Positions 35,973-49,625 of a stretch of 64,000 nt of DNA are shown here, in pieces. The first letter of the stretch is position 1; each line of letters begins with the position of its first letter. Location of the stretch: contig JAJEKB010021497.1 in assembly GCA_022393335.1 (NCBI GenBank), forward strand, positions 1 to 64,000, read 5' to 3'. The position numbers and the translations under genes were made by a program. The DNA comes from Macrotrachela quadricornifera. Lineage: Eukaryota > Rotifera > Eurotatoria > Philodinida > Philodinidae. The notes beneath the pieces were generated by a model that was not told the origin of the DNA, searched no databases, and saw only the letters and a list, made by a program, of their open reading frames with translations.

Positions 35973-37839
35973 ATGGTAAATTATTTTAAAAATATGAATT
36001 GCAAAAAAAAACAATAATATTTGAAAATTTTAGCGTGAATGTATTAGTGTTCATGTTGGTCAAGCTGGTGTTCAAATTGGAAATGCTTGTTGGGAATTGT
36101 AAGAAATATAATTTAAATTTTTATTTTTTTTTTTTATAAAAAAGATAAAAATTAAATTCAATAGATATTGTCTCGAACATGGTATTGATTCTGATGGACA
36201 AATGATAAAAAAAGGAAAAAATGATAAAAATGATTCATTTGATACATTTTTTCATCATACAGGTAATCGATATGTTCCACGTGCTGTTTTTGTTGATCTT
36301 GAAGAATCAGTTATTGATGTTATTCGTACTGGTCCTTATAAATCTCTTTGTAAGATTTCATAAAAAGAAACATAAATAAATAAATAACTAAATATTAATT
36401 TATATATTTAGATCATCCTGAACAATTAATATCTGATAAAGAAGATGCAGCTAATAATTATGCTCGTGGTCATTATACCATTGGAAAACAAATAATTGAT
36501 CTTGTACTTGATCGTCTTCGAAAATTATCTGATCAATGTAAACTATAATATTATTAACTCATCAATGATTGGTTTTACTTTTTTTTTTGTTTTGTTTTAG
36601 GTGACGGTTTACAAGGTTTTTTAATATTTCATTCATTTGGAGGTAAATTTAGGATAACAAAAAAAATAAGTTTACGATTAATAATAAAATATTTCAGGTG
36701 GTACTGGTAGTGGTTTTACTTCATTACTTATGGAAAGACTTTCACTTGAATATGGAAAAAAATCTAAACTTGAATTTGCTGTTTATCCTGCACCACAAAT
36801 TTCAACAGCAGTTGTTGAACCATATAACTCAATATTAACAACACATACAACACTTGAACATTCTCATTGTGCATTTATGGTTGATAATGAAGCTGTTTAT
36901 GATATATGTCGAAGAAATTTAGATATTGAACGACCATCATATGCAAATTTAAATCGTCTTATTGCACAAATTGTTTCATCTATAACAGCATCATTACGCT
37001 TTGAAGGTGCACTTAATGTTGATTTAAATGAATTTCAAACAAATCTTGTTCCATATCCTCGTATTCATTTTCCATTAGCTACTTATGCACCAATTATTAG
37101 TGGTAAGTTAAGAAAAAAAAATGAATAAAAATTAAAGAAAACTAATACGTTTTTTCTTTAGCTGAAAAAGCTATGCATGAACAACTTTCTGTTAGTGAAA
37201 TTACAAATGCTGTATTTGATCCATCAAGTCAAATGGTTAAATGTGATCCACGGCATGGTATTTCGAATAAAATTTAATAGAAAAAAAAAATTCAAATTAA
37301 TTATTTCTAGGAAAATATATGGCTTGTTGTCTTTTATTTCGAGGTGATGTTGTACCACAAGATGTGAATAGAGCTGTAGCAACAATTAAAACAAAACGAT
37401 CTATACAATTTGTTGATTGGTGTCCAACAGGTTTTAAAGTTGGAATTAATTATCAACCAACTAGTGTTGTACCAGGAAGTGATATGGCACCTGTACCTCG
37501 AGCTGTTTGTATGCTTTCTAATACAACAGCTATAGCTGGTAATATTCATTTTATTGAAATATTAGTTTTTTATTTGATATTTAACAGAGGCTTGGGCACG
37601 ACTTGATCATAAATTTGATTTACTTTATACAAAACGTGCTTTTGTTCATTGGTATGTTGGTGAAGGAATGGAAGAAGGAGAATTCAAGTAAAGATTTTTG
37701 TTATAATAATAATATTAAATATTGATTTATTTTTTATAGTGAAGCTCGAGAAGATTTAGCGGCACTTGAAAAAGATTATGAAGAAGTTGGAATTGATACA
37801 CTGGATGGAGATAATGATGAACAACAAGATGAATATTAA
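35973..37839 (+). CDS. Divergent alpha-tubulin
   Basis: Ten exons join in phase: 35973-35975 (the ATG alone), 36034-36098, 36165-36349, 36412-36537, 36601-36642, 36698-37102, 37162-37257, 37311-37538, 37588-37687 and 37740-37839. Together they make 1350 bp, 449 aa, the usual length. The GTP-binding glycine motif GGGTGSG (about 142-148) is intact, as are [16 protein letters not shown] at the start and the GTPase-activating Glu in [16 protein letters not shown]. The body is close to textbook alpha-tubulin. Two surfaces differ. The K40 loop is [10 protein letters not shown] instead of the usual PSDKTIGGGDD type, so the acetylated Lys40 context is gone and the loop is one residue short. The C-terminal tail ([11 protein letters not shown]) has few glutamates but keeps the terminal Tyr. 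Splitting the ATG from the second codon is common in alpha-tubulin genes. Whether this is a main or a specialised tubulin cannot be told from here. Confidence 0.95.
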
Positions 37840-37916
37840 ATTATTCAATTTAATACTATATGAGACGAAGTTTTTTTTTTGTTCGATTATGTCTGTCCTT
37901 TTTTTCATTTGAATTA

Positions 37917-37922
37917 AATAAA
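37917..37922 (+). terminator. Possible alpha-tubulin polyadenylation signal
   Basis: AATAAA 78 bp past the alpha-tubulin stop, after a T-rich run. It fits the short 3' UTRs expected here. Confidence 0.5.
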
Positions 37923-40900
37923 AAGAAGAACGTCTACAACAAAATATAAACATATTTTCATAAATTCTATATTTTTAATAGCAAACAATTAAAAGTATAT
38001 GTATATCATTCAAAAAAAGAAAACTATACTAATTATTTGTAAATATCGAATAGTTCCATTTGTGAAAAATGCTTGTAGTTTTTTATATGTTCAAATTAAT
38101 TAATAATTTTGAAAACAACAAAACTGAAATTAACTACTTTAGGTAGGATTAATCCAAAAATTCTCATAATATTACATAAAAATAAGGAGATATTTTTATT
38201 TTTATGCTATTAAATATTTAAAATAATTCTTATAATTATATATGGAAAATTTGATACATTTTGACAACCTGTCAAATGTTTTTTTAAACTCTTCTTCCGA
38301 AAAATTTTTAGTGATCTTTGAAACCGCATAAACTAATCATTTTTCATCTGGTTGATCCGTTAAATTGTGTCTGCATCAACCATTTAGCTAAAGATTACAT
38401 GATGTAACTTTTAGAGGAAACGGTGAATATGACAGTATATTGATACTTTTTTATGTTAAATAGTTAAAGACATTTGAATATAGTAGGAAATCAAGTATTA
38501 TTGTGAAAGGTTTGTATACTTTTCATATTTTATTGACAATAGATTCAAGATAATTTTTAATATAATAATTATGATCTATAATCTTACATTTATTTACATT
38601 ATGTATACGAACAAGATCATTTCATTTAAAGAATATAAAAACTAAAGTTTTTCATTGAAATCTACCTTGTGTTCGTAGACTCATGCTAAACCTGTATATA
38701 GTCAATGCATGTCTCATTGTCTATATAATAATATTATACAAACCCTATGAATAACTTTTCTTATCTTTAAACAATCGTGTATAATTTGTTCTATTGTACT
38801 ATTAGGAAAAAAAAGAATTTCAATTATAATATCATCATAAGTTGAATGTAGATCATTATTGATAATCTATCGTATCAATTCAATACTTACACTTGTAAAC
38901 TGTGGTACTGGCTAACATAATTGATATTCATTCTTTTATGAAAATATTACAATCAACTTGTAACTGTTGAATACGATGAAAACGTTTGATGATAATGCTC
39001 TTGTAAATTGTTTTTATATTTATTCTCACAATAGTCCGAATCTCAATATAGTATCGATCAAATTCATTATCTATTTTTCAAATTTTTTTGTAATTTAACA
39101 ATGTATTGAAATCTAGATATATTAATATCTTCAATTTTATTAATTTCTCATGTATTTTTTTCTTTGTGAAGACTAAATGACGTTGTATAAACTTAGAATA
39201 AAAAGATATCAATTATCTGCCAAATGTTTTCCCTAAAGGCATTTGTTTTTCTTGTTGATAGAGATAGTTGATTAAAAATTTGACATTAATATGAAATTTT
39301 GACTTTAGAATAATAATCTCTTGTATTATATGATTGAAAAACAAATTACGTTGAAAAATTCTATAGAAATTGTGTATATATAAAAAATATATTTGATAAC
39401 TTTCCTATATTTGATCAAGGTAAATAATATATAAATGTAGCATGAGAAAGTACCCAAGGGGAATCAATATTGGAACATATATATGAGAAGAGATGTATTA
39501 CTAACTGGTAGAAAAACAACACAATTGTTCAATGTCAAACACATATTAACTTCTATTTTTTCTTAACTGTTTTCAACTCAAAATTATTATATCATTGAAT
39601 TATGTATTATTTTTTTTTTTTTGATATAATATATACCCTTGAAATATAGTATAAATATACTAAGTTAGGTTTTTTTTTTCGATAATTATTTTCAATTAAT
39701 TTCAGGAAGAATAATGAGATATTTTTTAGATAAAAAGTTTGAAAAAAATCTTTTTTTTTTATTCAATTAACTATTATTAAATAAAAAGCTTATTTCCGAT
39801 AAAGAAACAACAAGAAATGCTCAGTTTATTTCCATTTCATTTTCAATCTGTTATTATTATTATTATTAGAAAAGATTTAGTTAATATGTATCCAGATTTT
39901 TAATACATATGTAATTAAAAGAGAAAAACATTTTGCTGAATCGATAAATATATTGAATCACACTACATACATTCTAATTATTCGTGCATTGTTAAGAAAA
40001 GAAAATAATAGTCTACTATGTTTTATTAAGTAAATGAAGTCAATTTCGGAGGTTTGTGTGCACATCAACGATCGATTGTATGCAAATAAAAAAAAATCCG
40101 GAAAAGGTGAATAGTTTCCCGAGAGAGAGAGAGAAGAAACAAGAAAAAAACGGTACGAGTGAAAAAGTGAAAAAGGAAATGAGTACAATCAAAAATGATG
40201 GATGCGTTTTTTTCGTGTCAATGACTACAGTATAGGTATCTACTCTAGACATATTAAAAAACAAGTGTGTGAACGAACAAAAGAAAAGCTAGAGTATGAT
40301 GTCAGTCTGTTACCCTTCCATATCTTTGTTTTATTCTATGATCTATAAAGAAACAAATGAGCTTTGTTTGTATAGGGAATGTGCATTGTGCAGAAGCGAA
40401 ACGAAGATCTTTTTTTTTTATTATCATTCTTAGACGAGCCGACTGGTTATGATGATGAGAAAATTTCTTTTATTCTTAGTGGTTTGTGCGTGTATGCACG
40501 TTCGGTCGGATCTATTGTATTCTTTATCAACGATTATAGATTCTAGCTATCTATCTAAAATAGAAAAATCTATTGCATATTTGATTGACATTGGGACGAA
40601 CTAATATAGAAGTAAGTGTGTCGGTATGAGTAAATGACTTCTTAATTATCTCGTAGTTTCAATATAGAAAAGAGATAGATAATTTCTTTACATATAAAAA
40701 CCAAATGTCATATCTTAATTACATTGAAATGTTATCTATGATGGAAAAAAATAAGAATATATACATATATTAAAATTTACTTTAATTAAAACATGTTGAC
40801 GTGTTTTTTGTTTTTGAAAATGTTTTAATTATTTATGATATTTATTAACTTTGACAATATTTCCAATTTGTTTTTGATATGTATGCATAAAGAGTGATCT

Positions 40901-41313
40901 AATATGACAACAATCTCTTTAGAAGAGTATATTTATTGATAGTACTCATGAAGACATATATGAGAGTGAATTACAAAGAGAAAAAGTTGGTTGGAACCGT
41001 AAACAAGATGATAGAAGAAAATCAAAGAGAGTAAAAGAAAAAAAAGTTACGGTGGTAAAGCACTTAGGCAACAAAAAAATTATCATGATGGGTGGAGACA
41101 AGTTGTATTTTCATTATTTGTTGCCAATGCATTAGTTTCTATTGAAGTGCGCTTATTGCCTTGCTATTTTTATCAAAGAAATTGCAGTTTTTTTTATAGC
41201 TATAATTAGACATGCCATCTTCAATGATGGTGATGGTGAAAGCGATAAAGAAGTAGGCGTAAAAACAGTAAGAATAAAAAGTTAAACAGGATAGTTTTTC
41301 TTATCTTAAACTA

Positions 41314-41344
<31 letters not shown>

Positions 41345-44238
41345 TTTATTTATGTAGATAATAATAATAATATTAGTATTGATTTATGCTATTGATGATT
41401 CTGTTTTTTCTTAATGTGATAATCGAAGCATATTTCTTTTCATATTTCTGTCATTTCTTTCAATTGATTGATCATTTTGTATTTCAGGTTTTTTTTTACC
41501 TGCGCATGAGTAACTTTTTCATTGAACAATTTAACATAGATAGGAAATTTTGCTTGTTCATGCTTAGCAAATATATAGACATCCGGTTATGTTAGTAAGC
41601 AAACAAATGCTCATGTCCAAAAGCTGATTTAGTACTTATAAATAAACGAATAATGATTGGAAAGAAGATGAAGAAAAATGTGCTTTCCTCAATTCTTAAC
41701 TAATAATATCCTTAACAGAACAACATAGAGAGTGATTGAGAAAGATATAAAGAAAATTGTTGTTTTTTTTTTTATTCTTTCTACTTTTGTTTTTTCCACT
41801 ATGTGTATGTGTATGTGTGTGTGTTGTCTATTTCTGTAAGAGTTAAAATATGTTCTTCTGCTCATAGTATGAGTATCGGAGACGATCGATAATATGCAAA
41901 CGATTGAGAATTGCCGCTGTTATTATCGGCATCTTTGTGCATTCTCTGTCTCTCATCTTCACTTGTGCTCTTGTTCGGAAAAACTTCTGTCAAAATGTTT
42001 GCTATCCTGCTATATTTACATAAATCGCATTATAATCTCATTGTCGCCCAAACAACAACTACTGACATAAAACATCTTCCTCTTTTTATCGTACCGAGAA
42101 TGTTAATATATTATCAAAAAGCACTGAAGCATATTAAATAGTTTTGTACTTAATTTTCTATTGTTATATTTTTACCAAAGGTTAGATATGTATGATTACT
42201 AGTCTATATTAGTGAAATTTATTTCAACTATATTTTACTATTTTTCATAAATATTTATCAATAGAACATATGTTAAAAATAAGATACAATTTTTTATTCT
42301 TAAGTGTTTATTTGGACCTTAGCTTAGATTGTAAAATGAAAAAAACTGACATTCGAGTATATTACCATCTGTTCATGATTGACAGCACTTTTGTTATATT
42401 CATATTGCTATTGCATGTTACCATTGTCCAATTTATTCTTATGGTAGAAACTCACGCACATTTGTTTGATAAGGTAAGTAACTAAATCAATGAATAGAAG
42501 AAAAACAAAAAAAGAAAGTATTTTGTTTATAAATAGAAACTAAATAAGAAAGAAATACATTTGAAGGTCACTAACATTATTGTTCTCTTATGAATCTATT
42601 AAAATGAAATATATAGATACTTATTTGAATATCTCTTGTGTTTTTTATTTCATTCTTCATTCTTGGTTTCTTTTTAATGTTCATTTTTCGAATATTTTTA
42701 TCATGCATATGTAAGAATTTTTCTATATAAATATGATAGAACTTAGAACAATCTGGTTCTCATTGCCATATAATGATTAACGTATCGATAATGCCAATAA
42801 TATGCTTGGTTTCCAAGAACTATCGTCTTTTTATGGATTGATGATACTGAGATAGATGAAACCACTGTCTATCGTTGTATTTTTTTAGTTAGAAAGGCAT
42901 GTGACATTTTTTCACGAAAAAGTTACTAGATTCACAAATTTTAGCTGTTTCTCTGTTCGTTTTATTAATGTACTTTTCAATTTAGTAGATTTCTTCATGT
43001 TTTTATACGTAAACATAAAGATATATATATATCTATTTTTATTTATATATATATTTATATATAAAATGTTTCTATCGTCCTTAGAGATCAGAATCCCAAT
43101 TATTGAAGAGATCGATGTCCTGTCGACAAGACTTTGTTTGCTTATTTGAGCGATCGTTACTTAAGTAGGACATATTATAATATTGGTTTGGGTTAAAAGA
43201 CTTCTTAGAAAAGAACATCAAAAAAGATAGTTATAATGTATGAATGTCATCATATTTGCTACAATGATTTTGTTTTTCTTTAATATTAGAGAAAATAGAT
43301 TCATATATATATATATATATTTAGAACGAAATGTTATACTACTAAATGATAAACAGAAAAAAAATGTCATCACTCATGTTGGTTTCATCTTTATGTCTTA
43401 TGTTAAATTAGTAATATAAACAATATTTTTTCTTAGAATCATGAGGTTGATTATCAATCGTCTGTCGTTATTAGTATTACATATGGTTACCTTTTTTTTT
43501 GGTCTTCTTTGATAGTAACAGAAGCAATAGGAGCTGTCAATCATAATTTTCTTGTAAGAATTTGTGTATGTATAAGGAAAGATCGTTACCCATCGTTTAA
43601 CGTTAGTAATAGAATGATCTACACTGATCACAATCTCTATGGATAATTTTACCATCGATCATAATTTTGTTTTTTTATTTTATTGCATGTATAACATCAA
43701 TTCACATGGATTATTTATTGTTCTATGATAGTAGTATTAATAGTTAGTACAAAAGAAAAAGACAATTATATATACGGGCTAAATTTCAATTTTGTATAAT
43801 ATATCAATCGGAAATAATCAATGCAAATTATTTAGTGAGTATAGAATCAAAATGTGATGATGCTGTTGATCATTTTCTCCACTTGTAATGATTATTAAAT
43901 AATAAAAATGACTGTAAGTACACAGATATATTAGAAAACATCGAATTTTAATATTTATTTTTCATGTAAATACATAAAAAAAAGACAAACTATATAAAAG
44001 ATTTTTTGTTGTAGATATAATTATTTATTTGGTACTTCTCTTAATAAGATTTGCTATTCTTTTTCCTATTTTTTTTTGTTTCATATTTTGTTGATCATAT
44101 CAGTAATAATGTTGATTAGATTGCTTCTTAAAATAGGAAGCATGATTTTAGTGTTGTCGAAACACGAGAAACAGCAATAGCAACCAAACGGAACGGTAAT
44201 AATAATTGAGGATTAGACGAATTCTTTTCGTCAACATC

Positions 44239-44331
44239 GACATTTTTCTCTTATTCTCTTTCTATCTTTCTCTCTCGCTCTCTTTCTCAACGCTTCATTC
44301 TACTCTTCTTCTCTCCTCCTACGTCGAAGCA
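44239..44331 (+). promoter_or_regulatory. Pyrimidine (CT)-rich tract before the D2-like receptor
   Basis: About 90 bp that are almost only C and T on this strand (TCTATCTTTCTCTCTCGCTC and similar), ending at CTACGTCGAAG. On the other strand it is a GA-rich tract of the kind bound by GAGA-type factors. It lies about 310 bp upstream of the chosen start codon, inside or near the expected 5' UTR. Function is inferred. Confidence 0.4.
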
Positions 44332-44641
44332 ACGGCGTTTGCTCCTCACGCATGATCGTCTCAAAATGAGACATGCTACATCATGGCGAAAGAATCAATC
44401 AGGAGATGACGCTTTCGGCAGGCTATTTGAAACTTTCGGCACAACTACCACCGTTGACATCGTGCTACAATTTATATATATCTTACCGACAGCGACAAAT
44501 CCAATTTATATTAAATTTCAAACCAAACTTTATCATCAAGGTGAAACTAACTATAAAATCATTGACATTATTTGCCAGAAGCGTACTATTCATCATCAAT
44601 ATATCTCTATTCTTATCGTTTTTTGCTCCTCATTTTTCAAT

Positions 44642-47493
44642 ATGCAACAATTATCGAATGATACAAGTTCTTGGAATTTAATTGTTGTACCATCTCCATC
44701 ATCTTTACTTTATAATTCAAATACTTATGATTCAATATCACATAGTAGTGCATCAATAAATGATTTAAGCAATCCAATTTTACCCATTTTAACATTAGTA
44801 ACTTCACAACCGATAACAATTGAAAAAACTTCAGCTAATTATTGGGCATTTTTTCTTATATTTTTTCCTTTATTTACAATCTTTGGTAATGTACTTGTTG
44901 TTGTTAGTGTTTACCGAGAAAAATCATTACATACTGTAACAAATTATTTTGTTGTATCACTGGCTATATCGGATATAACTGTTGCTGCTGTTGTTATGCC
45001 ATTTGCTATTTATCTTGAAGTAAGTAGAAAATAAAAATATAATAGAAATTAACGGTTAACTATTTATAATCTATTTATATATGTATACAAATAATTTTTA
45101 TCTTAAATATGGAAATGAGAATCATGAGCACGTAGGAACTGTCAGTGATATAAATTCAATAGAATGAAATATCCTTAAATGAAATTTATGTGATCTACGT
45201 GACTGATGAGATAAAACTATATGTTAAACAATTATTTCTATAAAATACAAACACGTACAATATATTTTATAATATAGAATTAGGTATTTCAATTGTAAAC
45301 GGAAATATTTATCTATATATAGAAATTCTATTCCTGGGTTTTTTTATTGTAAAGATCAAGTCTGTTTTTTTTTTATTCACCTTAGTGAGTTTACAAATAT
45401 ATAATTGTTTAGAAGAGAAAATGGTTAGCGATATTCTATTGAATAAAACGGAAATATTGATCTTAAGCATTTTTCTATTGATTTCCGCAAGGTTTATAGT
45501 TTCTTTCTTTCTTTCATTTTTTATATATATATATAACAATTCATTTAATAATCCTGCATAAAAACTAATTTTTATAGTTGTCTTAGTCTTCAAAATTAAT
45601 TTGACAGTTAATTAATAAAAAGAATATCTTTATCTATCAAATTTGACATCAAATATTTATTTTATTTTTAGTTTAATCGTGTATGGGAATTATCAGAACG
45701 ACTATGTGATTTTTGGGTTGCTTCTGATTGTATGGCATGCACAGCATCAATATTAAATTTAGTAAGAAAAATATTTTTTTGTTTTTGTTAAAATTAAATT
45801 ATTATTATTATTATTATTATTATGTTTTTTTTTCGTAATATTTAGGTTGCTATTGCTGTCGATCGGTAAGATATAATTAATAATAAAAATATTAAATATT
45901 TGTCATAGATAAACATCATTTATTTTAGCTATATAGCGGTAACAAAACCGCTCAAATATGCTCGACATAAAAATCCTAAACGTGTTGCTATTATGATTCT
46001 TATTGTATGGCTTGTTTCATTTTGTATTGCTCTTCCTATTGTTAGGTAAAATTTAATTAGGAAAAGAACAAAAAAAAAGAAATTTATTGTATTTGTTTTT
46101 ATTTAGTGGTGTGAATAAATCTGATGTTTCTGATTATCCACGTGTACCTGAACAATGTGCATTTTTTAATAATAAATTTCTTATTTTTTCATCCCTTGGT
46201 TCATTTTTCATTCCATGTATTATTATATTTGCTATATATTACCGTATATTTATGGTTATTATGGCACAAGCAAGAAAAACACGTAAACAATGGAGACCAA
46301 AAGCTGTTATTGAATCAGCTGCTGCTCATCATCGCACAAATGCTGATCATCTTATAACATCATATTATCAAGAAAGACAATCAACTATTAATCCAACATC
46401 AATAGCACCTGATAAAACATCTATAACATTACCTATTGATTTAAATGAAACATTACCATTAAATAATAATAATAATGCAATAGAAATTCAACGTAATAGT
46501 TTAATGCTTAAATTATCTACTCCTGTTTTATCACCAACATTATGTCCTTCAATAAATTTAGCATCATCATCTGGTGTACCAAATGAAGATGAAGAACGTG
46601 ATGATGATGATGATGATTTATTTGTTCAACATGAACAAACAAATGGTGATAATAAATCTCAATATAACAATCAAATTGAAATTCTTTCATCAAATGATAT
46701 ACATTTTAAAACAAAAAATTGTAGTTCACAAACAGAAAATAATTATCATTCATCAAAACGTGTAAAAACACGTTTAAAAACAAAAACAATTTCTGATAGT
46801 TCAGCAATAACAGCAGCAGTTAATGCATCAACAAATAATGTTAAAGTAGCTAAACGAAAAGCTTATTCACGTATGAAAAAAGAACGTAAAGCAACACAAA
46901 CACTTATTATTGTTCTAAGTAAGATTAATAAACAATTTTTTTCAATAATCAGTTTTCTATTAGATATAACTAAATTGAAATTATATTTAGAATGAAAATA
47001 TTGAAAATCATTTTTTTTCTTGACATACATTTCTAATGTAGATTACTTCCATTATTTGTAAAAGGTTTTAATCTATCTCACATTTCTAATTCACTGGAAA
47101 CCTTTGTTAATGTATTCGTTCATGATTATTAAAATGAATTCTATATTTTTTCCAAATGAAATCTTACCTTGTACTTAAAAAATAATAGTTATAACGATAA
47201 ACAAAATGATATTTTTATTGAATAATTTTGTTGTTTTTTTTTTTTATTTAGTTTGCTTTTTAGTATGTTGGTTACCATTTTTTGTGCTCAATAATATAGT
47301 TAATGCTTTTGTTAAATTATCAAAAAAATCTAATACATTTCTTATTAATGATTCAATTTTATCTTTATGTGTATGGTTAGGTTATATAAATTCATTTTTA
47401 AATCCAATTATTTATACAATATTCAATATGGAATTTCGAAAAGCATTTGCCAAAATACTTTTTTCACCATGTAGATTATCATCATCTCCTTAA
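44642..47493 (+). CDS. Dopamine D2-like G-protein-coupled receptor
   Basis: Six exons join in phase: 44642-45019, 45672-45761, 45846-45865 (20 bp), 45929-46045, 46107-46918 and 47252-47493. Together they make 1659 bp, 552 aa. Seven-helix hallmarks are present: SLAISD in helix 2, WVASD with the amine-binding Asp in helix 3, DRY at the end of helix 3, SSLGS in helix 5 (the serines that bind catechol hydroxyls), CWLPFF in helix 6 and NPIIY in helix 7. The string [17 protein letters not shown] and the long third cytoplasmic loop (about 205 residues, with acidic and Asn-rich runs) with a very short C-tail are D2-like traits. Such receptors couple to Gi/o and lower cAMP. The start is an ATG giving an N-terminus with glycosylation sites (SNDTSSW). 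The frame is open further up to an ATG at 44366, so an N-terminal extension is possible. The 20-bp exon ends inside the DRY codons. Confidence 0.92.
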
Positions 47494-49617
47494 TCCGAAT
47501 CGATGCTTTGTTTATTACATACATACATACATATATATATATATAAGATTGTTTCACATCCACTACACCGATGCATTTGTGATGTGTGTATGTGTACTGT
47601 TTTTCCTTGATCCTGTCTAACCATATTTTTTTATTTTTAAAAAGAAAAAGACAATAATTAATGAATAAACAATGTTAAATGCATGGTTGGTGTCGTTTTG
47701 ATTTGATTGGAATTGAATAGAAAAGGAAGAAGATCTTATATTGACTAATTTCTTTTGTTCCTCCTTTTTTTTCTACATAATAGTTGACAATTATTAGATC
47801 TTAGAGAAGTTTAATAAAAACAAGCATCAATGAAGATTAAGACTAAGTTTTCCGACTGTCAGATGAAATAAGTAGGTCAATATTAGGATTGTCAGGTACA
47901 TAGATCGTAAAAAATACAGTATATTTATAGTTTATTATATAAAGCAAAAAAAAAACAACAATAAGAGATTAAGCTAAAAACAACGGATGAGAAGAGACAA
48001 TGATTGCTGCATAATTGCTCTTCAAGATTGTCTAGCATCAAGTAGATAGAAAATATGTGGGCAATGAAGACGTAACAGATGATCATGATAGACATGAAAC
48101 CTTATCAATATAATTAACTGTCGATGTTAATGATAAGGTCATTTTCGAAAGGTTGAAAAATAGAATAAATAATATTTTAATTAGTAAGATTCTATTTCGT
48201 AACTTACGATAGATTTATAACGTACAAGTAGTACTATTTGGAATAGATTGCATAGAGAAAATGGTACAATTAGTTTATTTCCCTCAAATGTATAAAAGTT
48301 GAGTATACATTTCGAATAATATGGTGATAGATAGTATATGAAGAGTACAACATATCTATATAGAAATAAATTCGATTGAAGTGTTTATCTGAAATGAATA
48401 AAAAAGTCTAAATTCAATAAAATATATTATTGATCAAGGTTAGTAATCGTTGGTCACAACCGATTTTAAAAGATTCCGTAGAAATTCTTTCCAAATCAGC
48501 ATACTTTTGTTCTATTTTATGAGAAATATGGAAATCGTAAAATTCATAATTCTCTCCGATTTCGCAAAATCCCAGGATTACGAAATTCTATGCCTTTTCC
48601 GTCGCTTCATCTTTAGTAGTATAAAAAGAATTTTCATTTAATAGAAAAAGAAATTATAACTAGATTTTCTGTGAAAAAAAAGTAATTTGAACAAGTAGCA
48701 TCTATCTAACGATAGACTAAGTTTTTGCAATAGAACTACTTAAGGTTTTGATTAATTGAAAAAGATCGTAGTCATCATATGGACACATAAATCTCACGCT
48801 ATTCAAGTAGAAAGATTTTATCAAATTTTTAATTCAATTATTTCCATTTTTAGAGTATGAACATGTTTTATTTAAGGAATGATGAAAGGATAGGAAACTA
48901 GAAATGTGACCCAACAAGGTCATACGCTAATCATTTACTCTTCTAGTCAATGTTAAAGAAATAGGAAATCATAATCGCATCGTTTATTTCAATTGTATTG
49001 CAGTTTTATCAAAGCTGAATGTGACATTCATCGTCAGTTTCTTTGACAAGCCTTTTGATCATGCATGTACGACTAGTTTCTAGATGACATTCTCTTGTTT
49101 TTTTTTCTTTCTTAATTAAAGTATAACCATTCTTTTCTTATTGCTTCGTTGTTTCATTTCATTGTATGCGTTCAGATAAACTTTTGTTTTTTATTCATGG
49201 TTCATCATAGAGCTGTTGTAATGTTCACACAAATAATAATCAATACTAATATTAGTTGATATATAATATTTCGGTACTTTTTATTATGGTAATATTTTAA
49301 CCTGATAGAAACACATAAAAATGGAAAGCAATTAAGTTTTTTTTTTTATTAAGACCCTTTATTTTATAAAAGGGAATAGAAAATGTATTACAAAAGATGT
49401 GCACATGCGTACAAAGAAACTCTGTTCTTATTATAGAACACAAACGAAATACCGCCAACAGTAAAAGACTTCAATAGAACTATTTATGCATGAACTAGTA
49501 GAGTCTTTCTCCATTATATTAAAAATAATCACCAATCAGACTCTTCGAAATAGGCTAATTATAGGACAAGGATTCAGAAAATGAATTATTCTTTGCGTTC
49601 CAGTGTAAGAATAATGT
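47494..49617. other. Gene-free stretch after the receptor gene
   Basis: It starts with the receptor 3' UTR, including CATA and TA simple repeats at 47518-47546. No coding frame or named repeat is visible further on; the 63-codon frame at 48450-48641 has no motif. Confidence 0.5.
47664..47669 (+). terminator. Possible D2-like receptor polyadenylation signal
   Basis: AATAAA about 170 bp past the receptor stop codon. Another hexamer occurs about 145 bp further on, so which one is used is open. Confidence 0.35.
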
Positions 49618-49625
49618 ATTACATT

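Larger units (their letters stand above)
37840..44641. other. 6.8-kb gene-free region upstream of the D2-like receptor
   Basis: This is the longest gap in the window. Open frames are short and without motifs. I found no RNA gene. It has simple repeats: GA-repeat near 40122-40136, TA-repeat at 41311-41338, GT-repeat near 41808-41823 and TA-rich runs near 43020-43065 and 43303-43321. It probably contains distal promoter or untranslated exons of the receptor gene at 44642; none can be defined from sequence alone. Confidence 0.5.
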
